25,439 bases of DNA. It comes from Candidatus Cloacimonadota bacterium. GTDB taxonomy: Bacteria; Muiribacteriota; UBA6191; JACPRK01. Where the stretch lies: the NCBI GenBank assembly GCA_021772705.1, contig JAJFLN010000137.1, positions 1 to 25,439 of the forward strand. Reading direction: 5' to 3'. The translations under genes were made by a program, and so were the position numbers. The notes beneath the pieces were generated by a model. The model saw nothing but the letters and a program-made list of their open reading frames with translations. It did not search any database and had not been told where the DNA came from. Each line of letters opens with the position of its first letter. The stretch's first letter is position 1. This document shows, piece by piece, positions 1 to 6,783 of this stretch.

Positions 1-70
1 GGGACCCCCTACGGGACATGCACCCTCGATACGTCGAAGGGTTTGAATGAGCTTCGGTTCGTCCATTCAG

Positions 71-2653
71 CTACACCTCCACGATCAGGTCGAACCCAGT
101 CCTCTCCTTGATGATCCCCTGTAGCGTCTCGACCTGTCCGGCGTCGGGCAGGCGATGAACCTCTATCTTCACAGTCCGGGCCGCCACATTCAGGCTCGGC
201 CCCTTGCGGATGGACCAGTCCCCCGGGCAGTGCCCCCGGAATATCGCCAGCACCGGCTGCTGGTTCACGCGATCCGATACACGCACCCGCCATCCCGTCA
301 GCTGTTCAGCCTCGGCGAGAAGCTCGGCGTAGCGGCGACCGACCTCCGGCGTGACAAAGCCCAGCTCGATCACGAGCCCGTCAGCGTCTCGCCGCAGACT
401 CTTCTTCTCTGGCCGGTGCGGTGATTCCGAGAACAGGCGATCGATCAACGCCAGGGCCTGGTTCTGCTCCAACGCCGTCGCACTCGGGCTGAATTCTTGC
501 CCGGCATGAGTTGCCCGCAGCGCGGCCGACTCCTCTCGGACTCGTTCGATCTCGAGAACCACTCCGGTCAGCTCCTCGAAACGCTCGATCAGCGACGGGA
601 CCGAGGCTTCCCAGTCCGGCGGTACTGCCCGGACCTGAACTCGCACGGTGTTCCTGTCCCGGTGCCAGGAGGGCACCCGCGGAACATCCCAGTCCTCGGG
701 CATCGTCTCCCTCGCGGCCTGCTGCAATGCTTCCTGTCTCGCCTCGGGATGGAAGTCGAACTGCCAGCCTGTCTCGGCTGCCATCTCCTCGGTCGTCGCC
801 TTCCAGCGCCGGCGGGCGGCGATGGGGAAGGGAAAGCAGAGGACGATGGTCCGGTCTTCCTGGTGGACACTCTTCTTGAGGAGACCCGTCCCGGGCGGCA
901 ATCGCTCATCGACCCGGGCCAGGACCGCATTTAGTTCGAGGGGCCCGTCCGTTGCCCGGGCCGAGGGGGTCCAGCTGCTCTCGGATCGTTTGTCTCGCTG
1001 GGAGTCCGGTTTCCGCAACCTAAGCAGGAACGGCCTCCGGGCGTCCGGTACCAGCGGTGAGTCGGGGCAGGAGAGCTCGAGGCGAAGCCGTTCCCGGAAG
1101 TCCCGATCCGAGGCAGCGGTTCTACCGCCCCAGAGCGCCGCCAACTCCCGCAGATCGAAGGGACGGGAGTCGCCGAACCGTTCTCTCAGTGCCTCGGCGA
1201 ACGCCAGCACAGCCTCCCGCTCAACGGCACGGGCGAGAGAGAACTGAGGCAACGCTTCGGGGACCTTCTCTGCAGGGGCCTGGCGATACCGGAACGTCAG
1301 GGTCTCGCCGAGGGCGGGCAGGAACATTCCACGCCGGACTCTCGATGCGGCTTTCCCGACCAGAGCTGGCCGGGAGTCCCCCTCGCCGTGGACCAGAATG
1401 GCGTCCTTGGGACGAAGGTGCGCCAGCAGGCTGGCGGTCTCCCCGCCATCGGCGTGGGCGGAAAGGGAATACCGTGTGACGCGGCAGAAAACGGGAACCA
1501 CGTCGCCGCCGATCCGCAGCTCCCGGTTGCGGCCGTCGGCCAGATCGAGAAGGGCCCGGCCAGGCGCTTCTTCGTCCTGATAGCCCGTGATGGCGATCAG
1601 ATTCTCCGGGTACGGAGCAAGATGCCGGGCGAACTGCTGGCTCGGGCCGCCACTCAGCATCCCGCTGGAGGCGACGATGCAGCAAGGAGGCCCCTTGGCG
1701 ATCTCGTCCCGCTGAGCCGGATTCTCGACGCGACGGATCGGCCCGTCGGAATCGAAGAACGGATTTCCTCGCTTTTCCACCTGGCGCCGCAACCAGGGCG
1801 CGAGCCACTCCGGGTGGTCGGCGTAGGTTTCACAGACGGCCTTCACCATGCCGTCGACCCAGACCGGAAATGGCTGAAGCTTCTTCCGGGCGAAGGCTCG
1901 CCGCAGGATGAGCAGCACCTCCTGCGCCCGGCCGAGGGCGAAGGCCGGGATGAGCACCTTCCCACCTGCCTCGATCACCTGGCCGACGGTGTCGACCAGC
2001 CGCTGCTCCTCCGCGGGCCGGCTGGCGTGCATTCGGTCCCCGTAGGTCGACTCCGTGACGACCACGTCGGGCCTCAGTTTGGGGGGGAGCATACCCGGCA
2101 CGGTGAGCTGGTCCGCGACGGAGTAGTCGCCGGTCATCAGCACGCATCCGTCGCGGGACCGGACCGCGACGGACGAGGCCCCGAGGATATGTCCGGCCGG
2201 ATAGTGGGTGATGGTGACGGCGCCGCCAGCGACCTCGACGGGCTCGAGGAAGCGGGTCGCCGTGCCCCTGGCCAGCAGTCCTTCGACGGCCTCCCTTGCA
2301 TAGAGCGGCAACTCACCTTCCCTGTCGAGCCGGCTGCCCATGATTTTCAGAGCATCGAGGAGGAGGATCTTCAACAGCGCCCAGGTCGGCTCGGTTGCCA
2401 GCACGGGAACGTTGGGATAGCTGCCGTGCAGCACAGGGAGGGCTCCACTGTGATCGAGGTGAGCGTGGGTCAGGACCACGGCGTCGACGCCGCCACGCTC
2501 CTCGATGGTCCGGAGGTCCGGCAGAGGATCTCTCGAGGCGCCCCCCATCCGCAGGCCGCAGTCGACCAGAATCCGAGCTCCGCCGGTCTCCACGAGAGTG
2601 GAGCTGGCCCCGATCTCATCGGCGCCGCCGAGAAATGTGAGTTGTAGAGTCAT
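71..2653 (-). CDS. beta-CASP metallo-beta-lactamase-fold RNA nuclease with duplicated C-terminal module
   Basis: An 860-residue protein. The first ~455 residues are a beta-CASP metallo-beta-lactamase-fold enzyme, the family of CPSF73- and RNase J-type RNA nucleases. Visible metal ligands are HAHLDH at 63-68, H155, D176 in GDYS, H400 in SLSAH and H422. Beta-CASP landmarks are AFALGRAQE (238-246) and SSGMLSGGPS (329-338). Cytoplasmic RNA cleavage or trimming is inferred from family. The single-domain relatives are about half this length. Residues ~470-550 look like a small helical, possibly winged-helix, domain. Residues ~573-704 and ~731-860 are two diverged copies of one module with shared TGW, PxDW, PS and TV positions. 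I chose the ATG at 2653 because the protein then begins directly with the first strand of the fold (MTLQLTFLGG). An upstream in-frame extension adds 24 unconvincing residues. The nuclease fold is secure; the exact substrate is unknown. Confidence 0.9.
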   Translation of the reverse strand: MTLQLTFLGGADEIGASSTLVETGGARILVDCGLRMGGASRDPLPDLRTIEERGGVDAVVLTHAHLDHSGALPVLHGSYPNVPVLATEPTWALLKILLLDALKIMGSRLDREGELPLYAREAVEGLLARGTATRFLEPVEVAGGAVTITHYPAGHILGASSVAVRSRDGCVLMTGDYSVADQLTVPGMLPPKLRPDVVVTESTYGDRMHASRPAEEQRLVDTVGQVIEAGGKVLIPAFALGRAQEVLLILRRAFARKKLQPFPVWVDGMVKAVCETYADHPEWLAPWLRRQVEKRGNPFFDSDGPIRRVENPAQRDEIAKGPPCCIVASSGMLSGGPSQQFARHLAPYPENLIAITGYQDEEAPGRALLDLADGRNRELRIGGDVVPVFCRVTRYSLSAHADGGETASLLAHLRPKDAILVHGEGDSRPALVGKAASRVRRGMFLPALGETLTFRYRQAPAEKVPEALPQFSLARAVEREAVLAFAEALRERFGDSRPFDLRELAALWGGRTAASDRDFRERLRLELSCPDSPLVPDARRPFLLRLRKPDSQRDKRSESSWTPSARATDGPLELNAVLARVDERLPPGTGLLKKSVHQEDRTIVLCFPFPIAARRRWKATTEEMAAETGWQFDFHPEARQEALQQAARETMPEDWDVPRVPSWHRDRNTVRVQVRAVPPDWEASVPSLIERFEELTGVVLEIERVREESAALRATHAGQEFSPSATALEQNQALALIDRLFSESPHRPEKKSLRRDADGLVIELGFVTPEVGRRYAELLAEAEQLTGWRVRVSDRVNQQPVLAIFRGHCPGDWSIRKGPSLNVAARTVKIEVHRLPDAGQVETLQGIIKERTGFDLIVEV

Positions 2654-2661
2654 CGGGTCCC

Positions 2662-2667
2662 ATATTA
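2662..2667 (-). promoter_or_regulatory. possible -10 element giving a near-leaderless transcript
   Basis: On the minus strand the hexamer TAATAT lies 8 nt before the chosen ATG at 2653. If used as a -10 box, transcription would begin only a few bases before the start codon. No Shine-Dalgarno sequence is visible before that ATG, which fits a leaderless message. No good -35 box is seen, so this is weak. Confidence 0.25.
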
Positions 2668-3121
2668 CACAGAGCGATGCGGGATGGGATCTGGGTGGCC
2701 GATGGACAGCCAAGAGATGGGACACAATACCGAACTCCCAATCTCATGGCCATGTCGCACGAGAACGGTAGGTAACGGCCCACTCTCTCGGGGAATGGCG
2801 ATGAACCGCCTCGACTTCTCCCGGAGCGCAACCATCGGCCAGGCGACATGAGAGGATCTTGCGCTCCGATGGCTAGCGGCAATGCCCATGAATTAGCGAA
2901 GGAATGTTTGAAAACGAGGGCTCTGCCCTCGAACTCCCGCCAGGGGTCATTGGCCCCTGTATCCGGATGAACAGGTCAAGCTTTCGCGTGTCATTCAAGT
3001 GTTCATCCGCACTCTCAGTTGCACCAGTCCAATTGGGGGTTTGGGGGAGCCAGCTCCCCCAACGGGGTGTGGGGCTGAGCCCCACTACAACAAAATCCGT
3101 ATTACCTCACCGGCATTGTGG
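2668..3121. other. non-coding gap with a cluster of five hairpins
   Basis: This ~450-base stretch holds no convincing gene. Its right half is packed with inverted repeats: GAGGGC/GCCCTC (2916-2930), CAGGGG/CCCCTG (2941-2959), GGATGAACA/TGTTCATCC (2965-3008), TTGGGGGAGC/GCTCCCCCAA (3041-3062) and GTGGGGC/GCCCCAC (3069-3085). The last two G-rich hairpins lie side by side just beyond the 3' end of the GIDE-domain gene, which ends at 3122 on the minus strand, so they could act as its terminator. They also look like an intergenic palindromic repeat. Two short minus-strand reading frames (about 2665-2889) match nothing I know. Confidence 0.5.
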
Positions 3122-3862
3122 CTAGCGGGAGGTGAGGCCTATGAGGAACATCGTCAGTCCGCCGAGGCTCAGGATCAGGCCGGCGACCAGCTGGAAGGTC
3201 ATCCACCGGTTTCGGCTGGCGATCTGAGCGGCTTCGGATCGGAGGGAGAGTATGAATGGCCTGTCCCCCTCCTCGTCGCGCTGAAAGAAGAGTCCATTGC
3301 GCATCTTCGTCACACGGCCGATGGCGTAGATCGACTGTCCGACCTTGACGGCGTCGACTTGAGTCCGGGCGCCTTGGACCTCCGTGGTTCGGTAGCCCAC
3401 CATGGCTCCCATCTCGGCCTGCCAGGAACTGTCATGTCCCCCCTCACGCCGGCGATGGGCCTCGCTGGCTTCGAACGTGGCGCCCGTGGGCAGGACTCCG
3501 ATGGCACCGGTGCTGTCCCGGACTCTGAACGTGCACGAGTTCGTCTCATCCTTCACGGTCCGTGACGTCCGTCGGGTGTCCCACTCTCCCCTGGAGTTCC
3601 GATAAGACTCCTCGACCTGTTCCGTGATGACCAGTCGGTAGTAGACCCCTTCCTGGTCAGTCCCGGGAATGGTGAGAGGCGTGTCGCACTCCACCTTCCC
3701 ATTCACTTCGTAGTAACCGGCTGTCTTGATCCGGCCTATCGGGGTGGTCGGCGTCTCCTCCATCGTGGCGACCACCTTTCGGTTCCGGTACGCCAGGTAG
3801 AGGCTGACGAAACCGACGAGGATTCCCAGCAGGCCCAGGCCTATCTGAAGCTGAGGAGACAT
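3122..3862 (-). CDS. GIDE-domain membrane protein
   Basis: A 246-residue protein with a membrane segment at ~5-25, a soluble beta-rich region at ~44-212 and a second membrane segment at ~222-243. This layout, with TPIGRIKTAGYYEVNGKVEC near 40-59 and the YYRLVITEQ segment, matches the GIDE domain (PF12483). That domain is shared with the eukaryotic mitochondrial ligase MULAN, but no RING finger is present here. In bacteria the function is not established; a membrane-associated role is all that can be said. The ATG at 3862 was preferred over an in-frame codon 10 positions upstream because GGGAGG sits 9 nt before it and the membrane segment then starts at once. The next gene on the same strand is 300 nt upstream, so the two are probably separate units. 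Confidence 0.72.
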   Translation of the reverse strand: MSPQLQIGLGLLGILVGFVSLYLAYRNRKVVATMEETPTTPIGRIKTAGYYEVNGKVECDTPLTIPGTDQEGVYYRLVITEQVEESYRNSRGEWDTRRTSRTVKDETNSCTFRVRDSTGAIGVLPTGATFEASEAHRRREGGHDSSWQAEMGAMVGYRTTEVQGARTQVDAVKVGQSIYAIGRVTKMRNGLFFQRDEEGDRPFILSLRSEAAQIASRNRWMTFQLVAGLILSLGGLTMFLIGLTSR

Positions 3863-4163
3863 GATTTCAGACCTCCCTTCTCCGGTCGCCACCGGCTCGG
3901 GCCGGCGAAGAATCTAGACGTTCCGATACCCGGCTCACTGGTGAGTGATCAGAGTCACGACGGCCAGGCTCCGACTTCGATTGCGCTGTGGACAGAGTAC
4001 TACAAGTGGTCTTCGGCTGGGCTGAATTCATGAGGAGGGTGTGAGCCATCAAGCGGGAACAGCCCGAGCTGCCTGACGTCGTCGAACAACCACGCCCGGG
4101 GGTCGCCCCCGTGGACCCGTCGCGTCGGACCTGACTCGGGGTGATACCCCGCGGTCGACTCTC
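3863..4163. other. gap with two short GC-rich hairpins
   Basis: The 301 bases between two minus-strand genes carry no credible reading frame. Two hairpins lie just past the end of the secreted-protein gene: CGGGGT/ACCCCG (4137-4151) and CGGGGG/CCCCCG (4097-4111). Neither has a U-run behind it, so termination is plausible but not clear. No strong promoter for the gene starting at 3862 could be picked out. Confidence 0.4.
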
Positions 4164-4766
4164 CTAGCGGTTCGACTCGGTCATGCTCGAGAGCTGCATC
4201 TCGATGTGATAATCCACGATGGTCGCATCGACCTTCACCAGACCGAGACCGGGGGAGAAGTAGAGATCGCCCACGATCGTGTAGCGCGCTTCGTGGGTTC
4301 CTATCACGTAGAACTTCCGGGCCTCGATCGGCGAGCCGCGATACTCCAGCTCGACCCGCTCCTTGGTGTAGGCGATCCAGTCGCCATCGTCGATTCGTTG
4401 CCGCTCGACGAGAGGGAACTCCATCAGCCTGATCGAGTGGTCCACTGTATCCTGCGCCAGGCTGCCGAGGTAGGTGACCCCCTCCAGGACGAGCCCACCA
4501 TCGCCCTGAACGATGGTGGGAAACTTCAACCTCGGCGAGAACGAATCCCTGGCCCTCAGGCTCACTACCGTGTTCCCTTCGCTCCTCTCGATGCCGAGGG
4601 TCTCCAGTACGTAGGAGCCACTCCTGGTCTTGCCGACGCCGCTGGAAGGCGTCACCTTGGCCTCGTAGGTCCAGACATGGTTGTCGCCGGTGGGGAAGAA
4701 GTCCTCCGCAAAGGCGGCTGTGGACAGCAGAAGCGAGGCTATCAAGAGAGAAGAGAGGTTGTTCAT
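4164..4766 (-). CDS. secreted protein of unknown function
   Basis: A 200-residue protein that I do not recognise. The N-terminus is a classical signal peptide: a short polar start, the hydrophobic run LLIASLLLSTA and an AFA|ED cleavage site after residue 20. The mature part starts FFPTGDNHVWTYEAKV. It is rich in alternating beta-strand patterns and has no cysteines or obvious catalytic motifs. This resembles the many single-domain secreted beta proteins of unknown role. The start at 4766 places the signal peptide at the N-terminus; the same frame stays open 59 codons further upstream, but those residues are arginine/proline-rich and unlike protein. AGGAG lies 13 nt upstream of the chosen ATG. 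A promoter-like pair precedes it (4849-4876). It is transcribed away from the ncRNA unit that starts at about 4998. Confidence 0.7.
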   Translation of the reverse strand: MNNLSSLLIASLLLSTAAFAEDFFPTGDNHVWTYEAKVTPSSGVGKTRSGSYVLETLGIERSEGNTVVSLRARDSFSPRLKFPTIVQGDGGLVLEGVTYLGSLAQDTVDHSIRLMEFPLVERQRIDDGDWIAYTKERVELEYRGSPIEARKFYVIGTHEARYTIVGDLYFSPGLGLVKVDATIVDYHIEMQLSSMTESNR

Positions 4767-4848
4767 GAGGAATCGAGATCTCCTGTCGTGGTGTCCGGGC
4801 GGTTGCGGGGCCCGGTACCGAGTCACGAAAGCGCGAGGTTGGAGCTTC

Positions 4849-4876
4849 AGAATAGCACTCGAGCGGGCGGACGCAA
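4849..4876 (-). promoter_or_regulatory. promoter of the secreted-protein gene
   Basis: Reading the minus strand, TTGCGT (4876-4871) and TATTCT (4854-4849) are separated by 16 nt, with TGC directly before the second box giving an extended -10. This would start a transcript near 4842, about 75 nt before the ATG at 4766. It is divergent from the ncRNA promoter ~85 bp away. Confidence 0.42.
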
Positions 4877-4961
4877 CTCGACCAAGCAGACCGCGGGCTG
4901 CCTCCGGGGCATCATCCCGAGGATCTGGATCGGGGCTCATCAAGAAACTCGAAAAAGGGGG

Positions 4962-4990
4962 TTGACGTTTTGGCCCCCTGCTGATACAAT
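4962..4990 (+). promoter_or_regulatory. strong sigma70-type promoter of the ncRNA
   Basis: TTGACG (4962-4967), a 17-nt spacer and TACAAT (4985-4990) form a near-consensus housekeeping promoter, the best one in the window. Transcription would start at about 4997-5003. No open reading frame with a ribosome-binding site follows; a highly structured sequence does. Confidence 0.8.
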
Positions 4991-4997
4991 CCTTCTC

Positions 4998-5548
4998 TTC
5001 CTCACGGAGAGGTCACCAGCAAACGGGCGGGGTCGCCCGGAGGTGACAAGTAACAACAGGAAGACAGCGAGGAGTTCTGCAGGACGAATCGCAGCTAGCG
5101 TCGGCAGGTCCGAGGGACCGGCGGGGGCGAAAGCCCGAAAGCAGTAGTGGCCCCGGAGTCCTCGAGTACCAGAGGACGTGGTTGGACAGGGATCTCCCAG
5201 GAGTTTCAGCTTGCTGAAATACGATCCCTTGATAAACGGTACTGAAGGCAGGAAGGACCCCTGAACTGCCCCGGCTGGAGAGTTCCAAGTCTGACGCCGG
5301 CTCTCCGAGTAACCAGGTTTCACGTGGCGCCAGGACCCCGAAGGAGACGAGATTCACGTCCCGACGAATTCGAGGCCCGAGAACGAGTGAAATCAACGCC
5401 GTCAGCAGGTATGTCCCGAGGGATACTCTCTTCGGAGAGAATCAGGAAGGACCGGGTGGATGGACCCAAGAGGGATACAAGGCCCCGCGAAGACGCATCC
5501 ACATTACAGTCCCCCGAGCCGGTAAAACGGCCCGGGGGTTCTGTTCAT
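4998..5548 (+). ncRNA. candidate novel large structured ncRNA (~550 nt)
   Basis: An independent transcription unit between two minus-strand genes, with a strong promoter upstream and a hairpin terminator at its end. Local helices read directly from the sequence: GTCACC/GGTGAC (5012-5047) around CGGGCG/CGCCCG; GGTCC/GGACC (5107-5119); GGGC-GAAA-GCCC (5125-5136); GTCCTC/GAGGAC (5158-5177); AGGGATC/GATCCCT (5188-5229) enclosing UUUCAG-CUUG-CUGAAA (5204-5219); GGTTTCAC/GTGAAATC (5316-5394); CTCTC-UUCG-GAGAG (5426-5439); GTGGATG/CATCCAC (5456-5502). GNRA, CUUG and UUCG loops are the three classic stable tetraloops. The 11-mer CAGGAAGGACC occurs twice (5249-5259, 5443-5453), with a shorter form, CAGGAAGAC, at 5057. 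I looked for the signatures of RNase P RNA, tmRNA, SRP RNA, 6S RNA and group II intron domain V and found none. Function unknown. Confidence 0.68.
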
Positions 5549-5550
5549 TC
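5511..5550 (+). terminator. intrinsic-type terminator of the ncRNA
   Basis: CCCCCGAGCCG (5511-5521) pairs with CGGCCCGGGGG (5528-5538) over 11 positions with one mismatch, around an A-rich loop. The sequence TTCTGTTCATTC follows, a moderately U-rich tail. It closes the transcript that begins at about 4998. Confidence 0.65.
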
Positions 5551-5669
5551 TGGGGATCCGGCGACGGGGAAGACGATGGAGGCGGGACCCTGGTCTCTCG
5601 GTTCTTGGCTCTGGGCAAAGACCCCTGGGACCATCGCCCCGTCACCCAATACCCAACAGCCAAAGGCCA

Positions 5670-5687
5670 GAAGCGGGGCCCCGCTTC
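5670..5687 (-). terminator. perfect 18-bp palindrome, likely terminator of the nucleotidyltransferase operon
   Basis: GAAGCGGGG followed by its exact complement CCCCGCTTC lies 32 nt beyond the end of the 108-residue gene, in the direction of its transcription. As RNA it would fold into a very stable hairpin. A short U-containing stretch follows on the minus strand. Confidence 0.4.
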
Positions 5688-5718
5688 GATGCCGGCGAGG
5701 TGATTGACCTGGCAGCCG

Positions 5719-6045
5719 TCAACGCTGCGTCATTCGGAGCCGACGGTGGTGGCTGTGCTCCAGGGCTCTCTCGAAGCTGACCAGCCGTCGGACGAGTGAT
5801 TTGAAGCGGCCGTGGGCGCCCAGGGGCTGCTCCCTCTGGATCACCTGGAAGAGGTGAAACTCCGGCGACAGTCTTCCCAGGTCGACATGGGGAATCTCAA
5901 CTCCCATCCGGCGCAAGCGGGAGGCTCCCACGCAGAGCAGAAGGGCCTCGACGGTCAGCCTGCCCTTCCGAAGATCGGCGACACCGCGGCGAACCAGGTC
6001 CCAGCCAGGGAGTCCCTCTAGCTCCTTCAGGGCTCGGCTCGTCAT
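5719..6045 (-). CDS. small helical partner protein of the DUF6036 nucleotidyltransferase
   Basis: A 108-residue, charged, mostly alpha-helical protein without signal peptide or membrane segment. Notable stretches are LEGLPGWDLVRRGVADLR near the start, LTVEALLLCVGASRLRRMG in the middle and RRLVSFERALE near the end. I cannot name a family. It starts inside the stop codon of the upstream nucleotidyltransferase gene (ATGA overlap at 6042-6045), so the two are translationally coupled and very probably act together. Pairs of a small nucleotidyltransferase and a small helical protein are the layout of the MNT-HEPN type of toxin-antitoxin systems. No HEPN RxxxxH motif is visible here, so that comparison rests on layout only. 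Confidence 0.72.
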   Translation of the reverse strand: MTSRALKELEGLPGWDLVRRGVADLRKGRLTVEALLLCVGASRLRRMGVEIPHVDLGRLSPEFHLFQVIQREQPLGAHGRFKSLVRRLVSFERALEHSHHRRLRMTQR

Positions 6046-6581
6046 CGAGTCGTCTCTCTTGAACGGGACAGAACCTCGTCGACCTTCTGTCGAAAGGCGT
6101 CGGGATCAATTGCAGGGAATCGAACCAGTAGAGGCTCGATCTCCAGGAATGCCCGCTCCAGCTCCTCGATCCTGACCAGTCCCCGGCCAAGCATCTCCAT
6201 CACATCAAGGCGATCCGTCTCGTGGTCTCTCTCGATCTTGGCCAGTGTCTGAGCGAGCGCGTCGTAGTGGAAGAAGTCGACCAGCCCGTGTCGCGCGATG
6301 AAGGGACTTCGCTCCTTCCATCCCTTCAAGGCGGGAATGAAGTGATGAGGCGCCGCCAGCTCCACGTTGATCTCCAGCTCGTCCTTGATCCGGGGCAACG
6401 CCTCGAAGATCCCAGGAGGCTCGGGTTCCATGAAGAGGTCCACGTCGATGGTCCCTTCTCGCCACCCGATCATGACCGCCGTTGCTCCTCCGACCAGGTA
6501 GATCGAACCGGGCCCGCTGGCGGCATCTCCGATAGCCTCCATGAAGCGGCTCACTCGATTCGAATCGACCAGACCACGCAT
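6042..6581 (-). CDS. DUF6036-family nucleotidyltransferase
   Basis: A 179-residue protein of the minimal nucleotidyltransferase type. The core motif is seen as YLVGGATAVMIGW (28-40) followed by IDVDLF (45-50). This is the GG...DxD pattern of the polymerase-beta superfamily, with D46 and D48 as metal ligands. The second half contains ELAAPHHFIPALKGW and an ALAKIERDHETDRLDV segment, which match my memory of DUF6036 (PF19502). It probably transfers a nucleotide to a protein or RNA target, as related antitoxin or toxin NTases do; this is inference. Start at 6581: a GGAGGT lies 12 nt upstream. The same frame is open far upstream into the hflK-like gene on the other strand, and part of that extension (about 6600-6710) reads like a short helix-turn-helix, so a longer form is possible. 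It overlaps the following small gene by 4 nt. Confidence 0.78.
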   Translation of the reverse strand: MRGLVDSNRVSRFMEAIGDAASGPGSIYLVGGATAVMIGWREGTIDVDLFMEPEPPGIFEALPRIKDELEINVELAAPHHFIPALKGWKERSPFIARHGLVDFFHYDALAQTLAKIERDHETDRLDVMEMLGRGLVRIEELERAFLEIEPLLVRFPAIDPDAFRQKVDEVLSRSRETTR

Positions 6582-6783
6582 CGACTTCAGTCTACCTCCA
6601 GTCGAGGGCCGGCCTGTGATGTAGAATTCCCTTTGTCGGCGAGTGGTGATGATGCCATTGTGGGCCAGTCGGTCAAGGCGTCGCACGAGAGTAGAGTCTC
6701 GACGTGGCGGTCCGAGAACGGTGCAACTCCGTGCGATGCCGGACAGCTCCGGGACCTCCGAAGGGTGGGAAGGTGGGTTGCTG

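Noticed and set aside
1388..2647. A 419-codon open frame on the plus strand.
   Set aside because: It is antisense to the beta-CASP nuclease domain, where the real gene has all catalytic motifs.
2665..2889. Two overlapping minus-strand frames of 74-88 codons upstream of the nuclease, possibly a transposase remnant.
   Set aside because: No transposase motif or terminal repeat was seen, and neither frame has a ribosome site.
4998..5548. The structured RNA being RNase P RNA or tmRNA.
   Set aside because: The GAGGAAAGTCC and ACAGnnA segments of RNase P RNA, and the GGATTCGAC start and tRNA-like 3' end of tmRNA, could not be found.
4940..5707. Several 60-127 codon frames on both strands over the ncRNA region.
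   Set aside because: They lack ribosome sites and protein-like composition, and one crosses the terminator at 5511-5550. The stem-loop content explains the sequence better.
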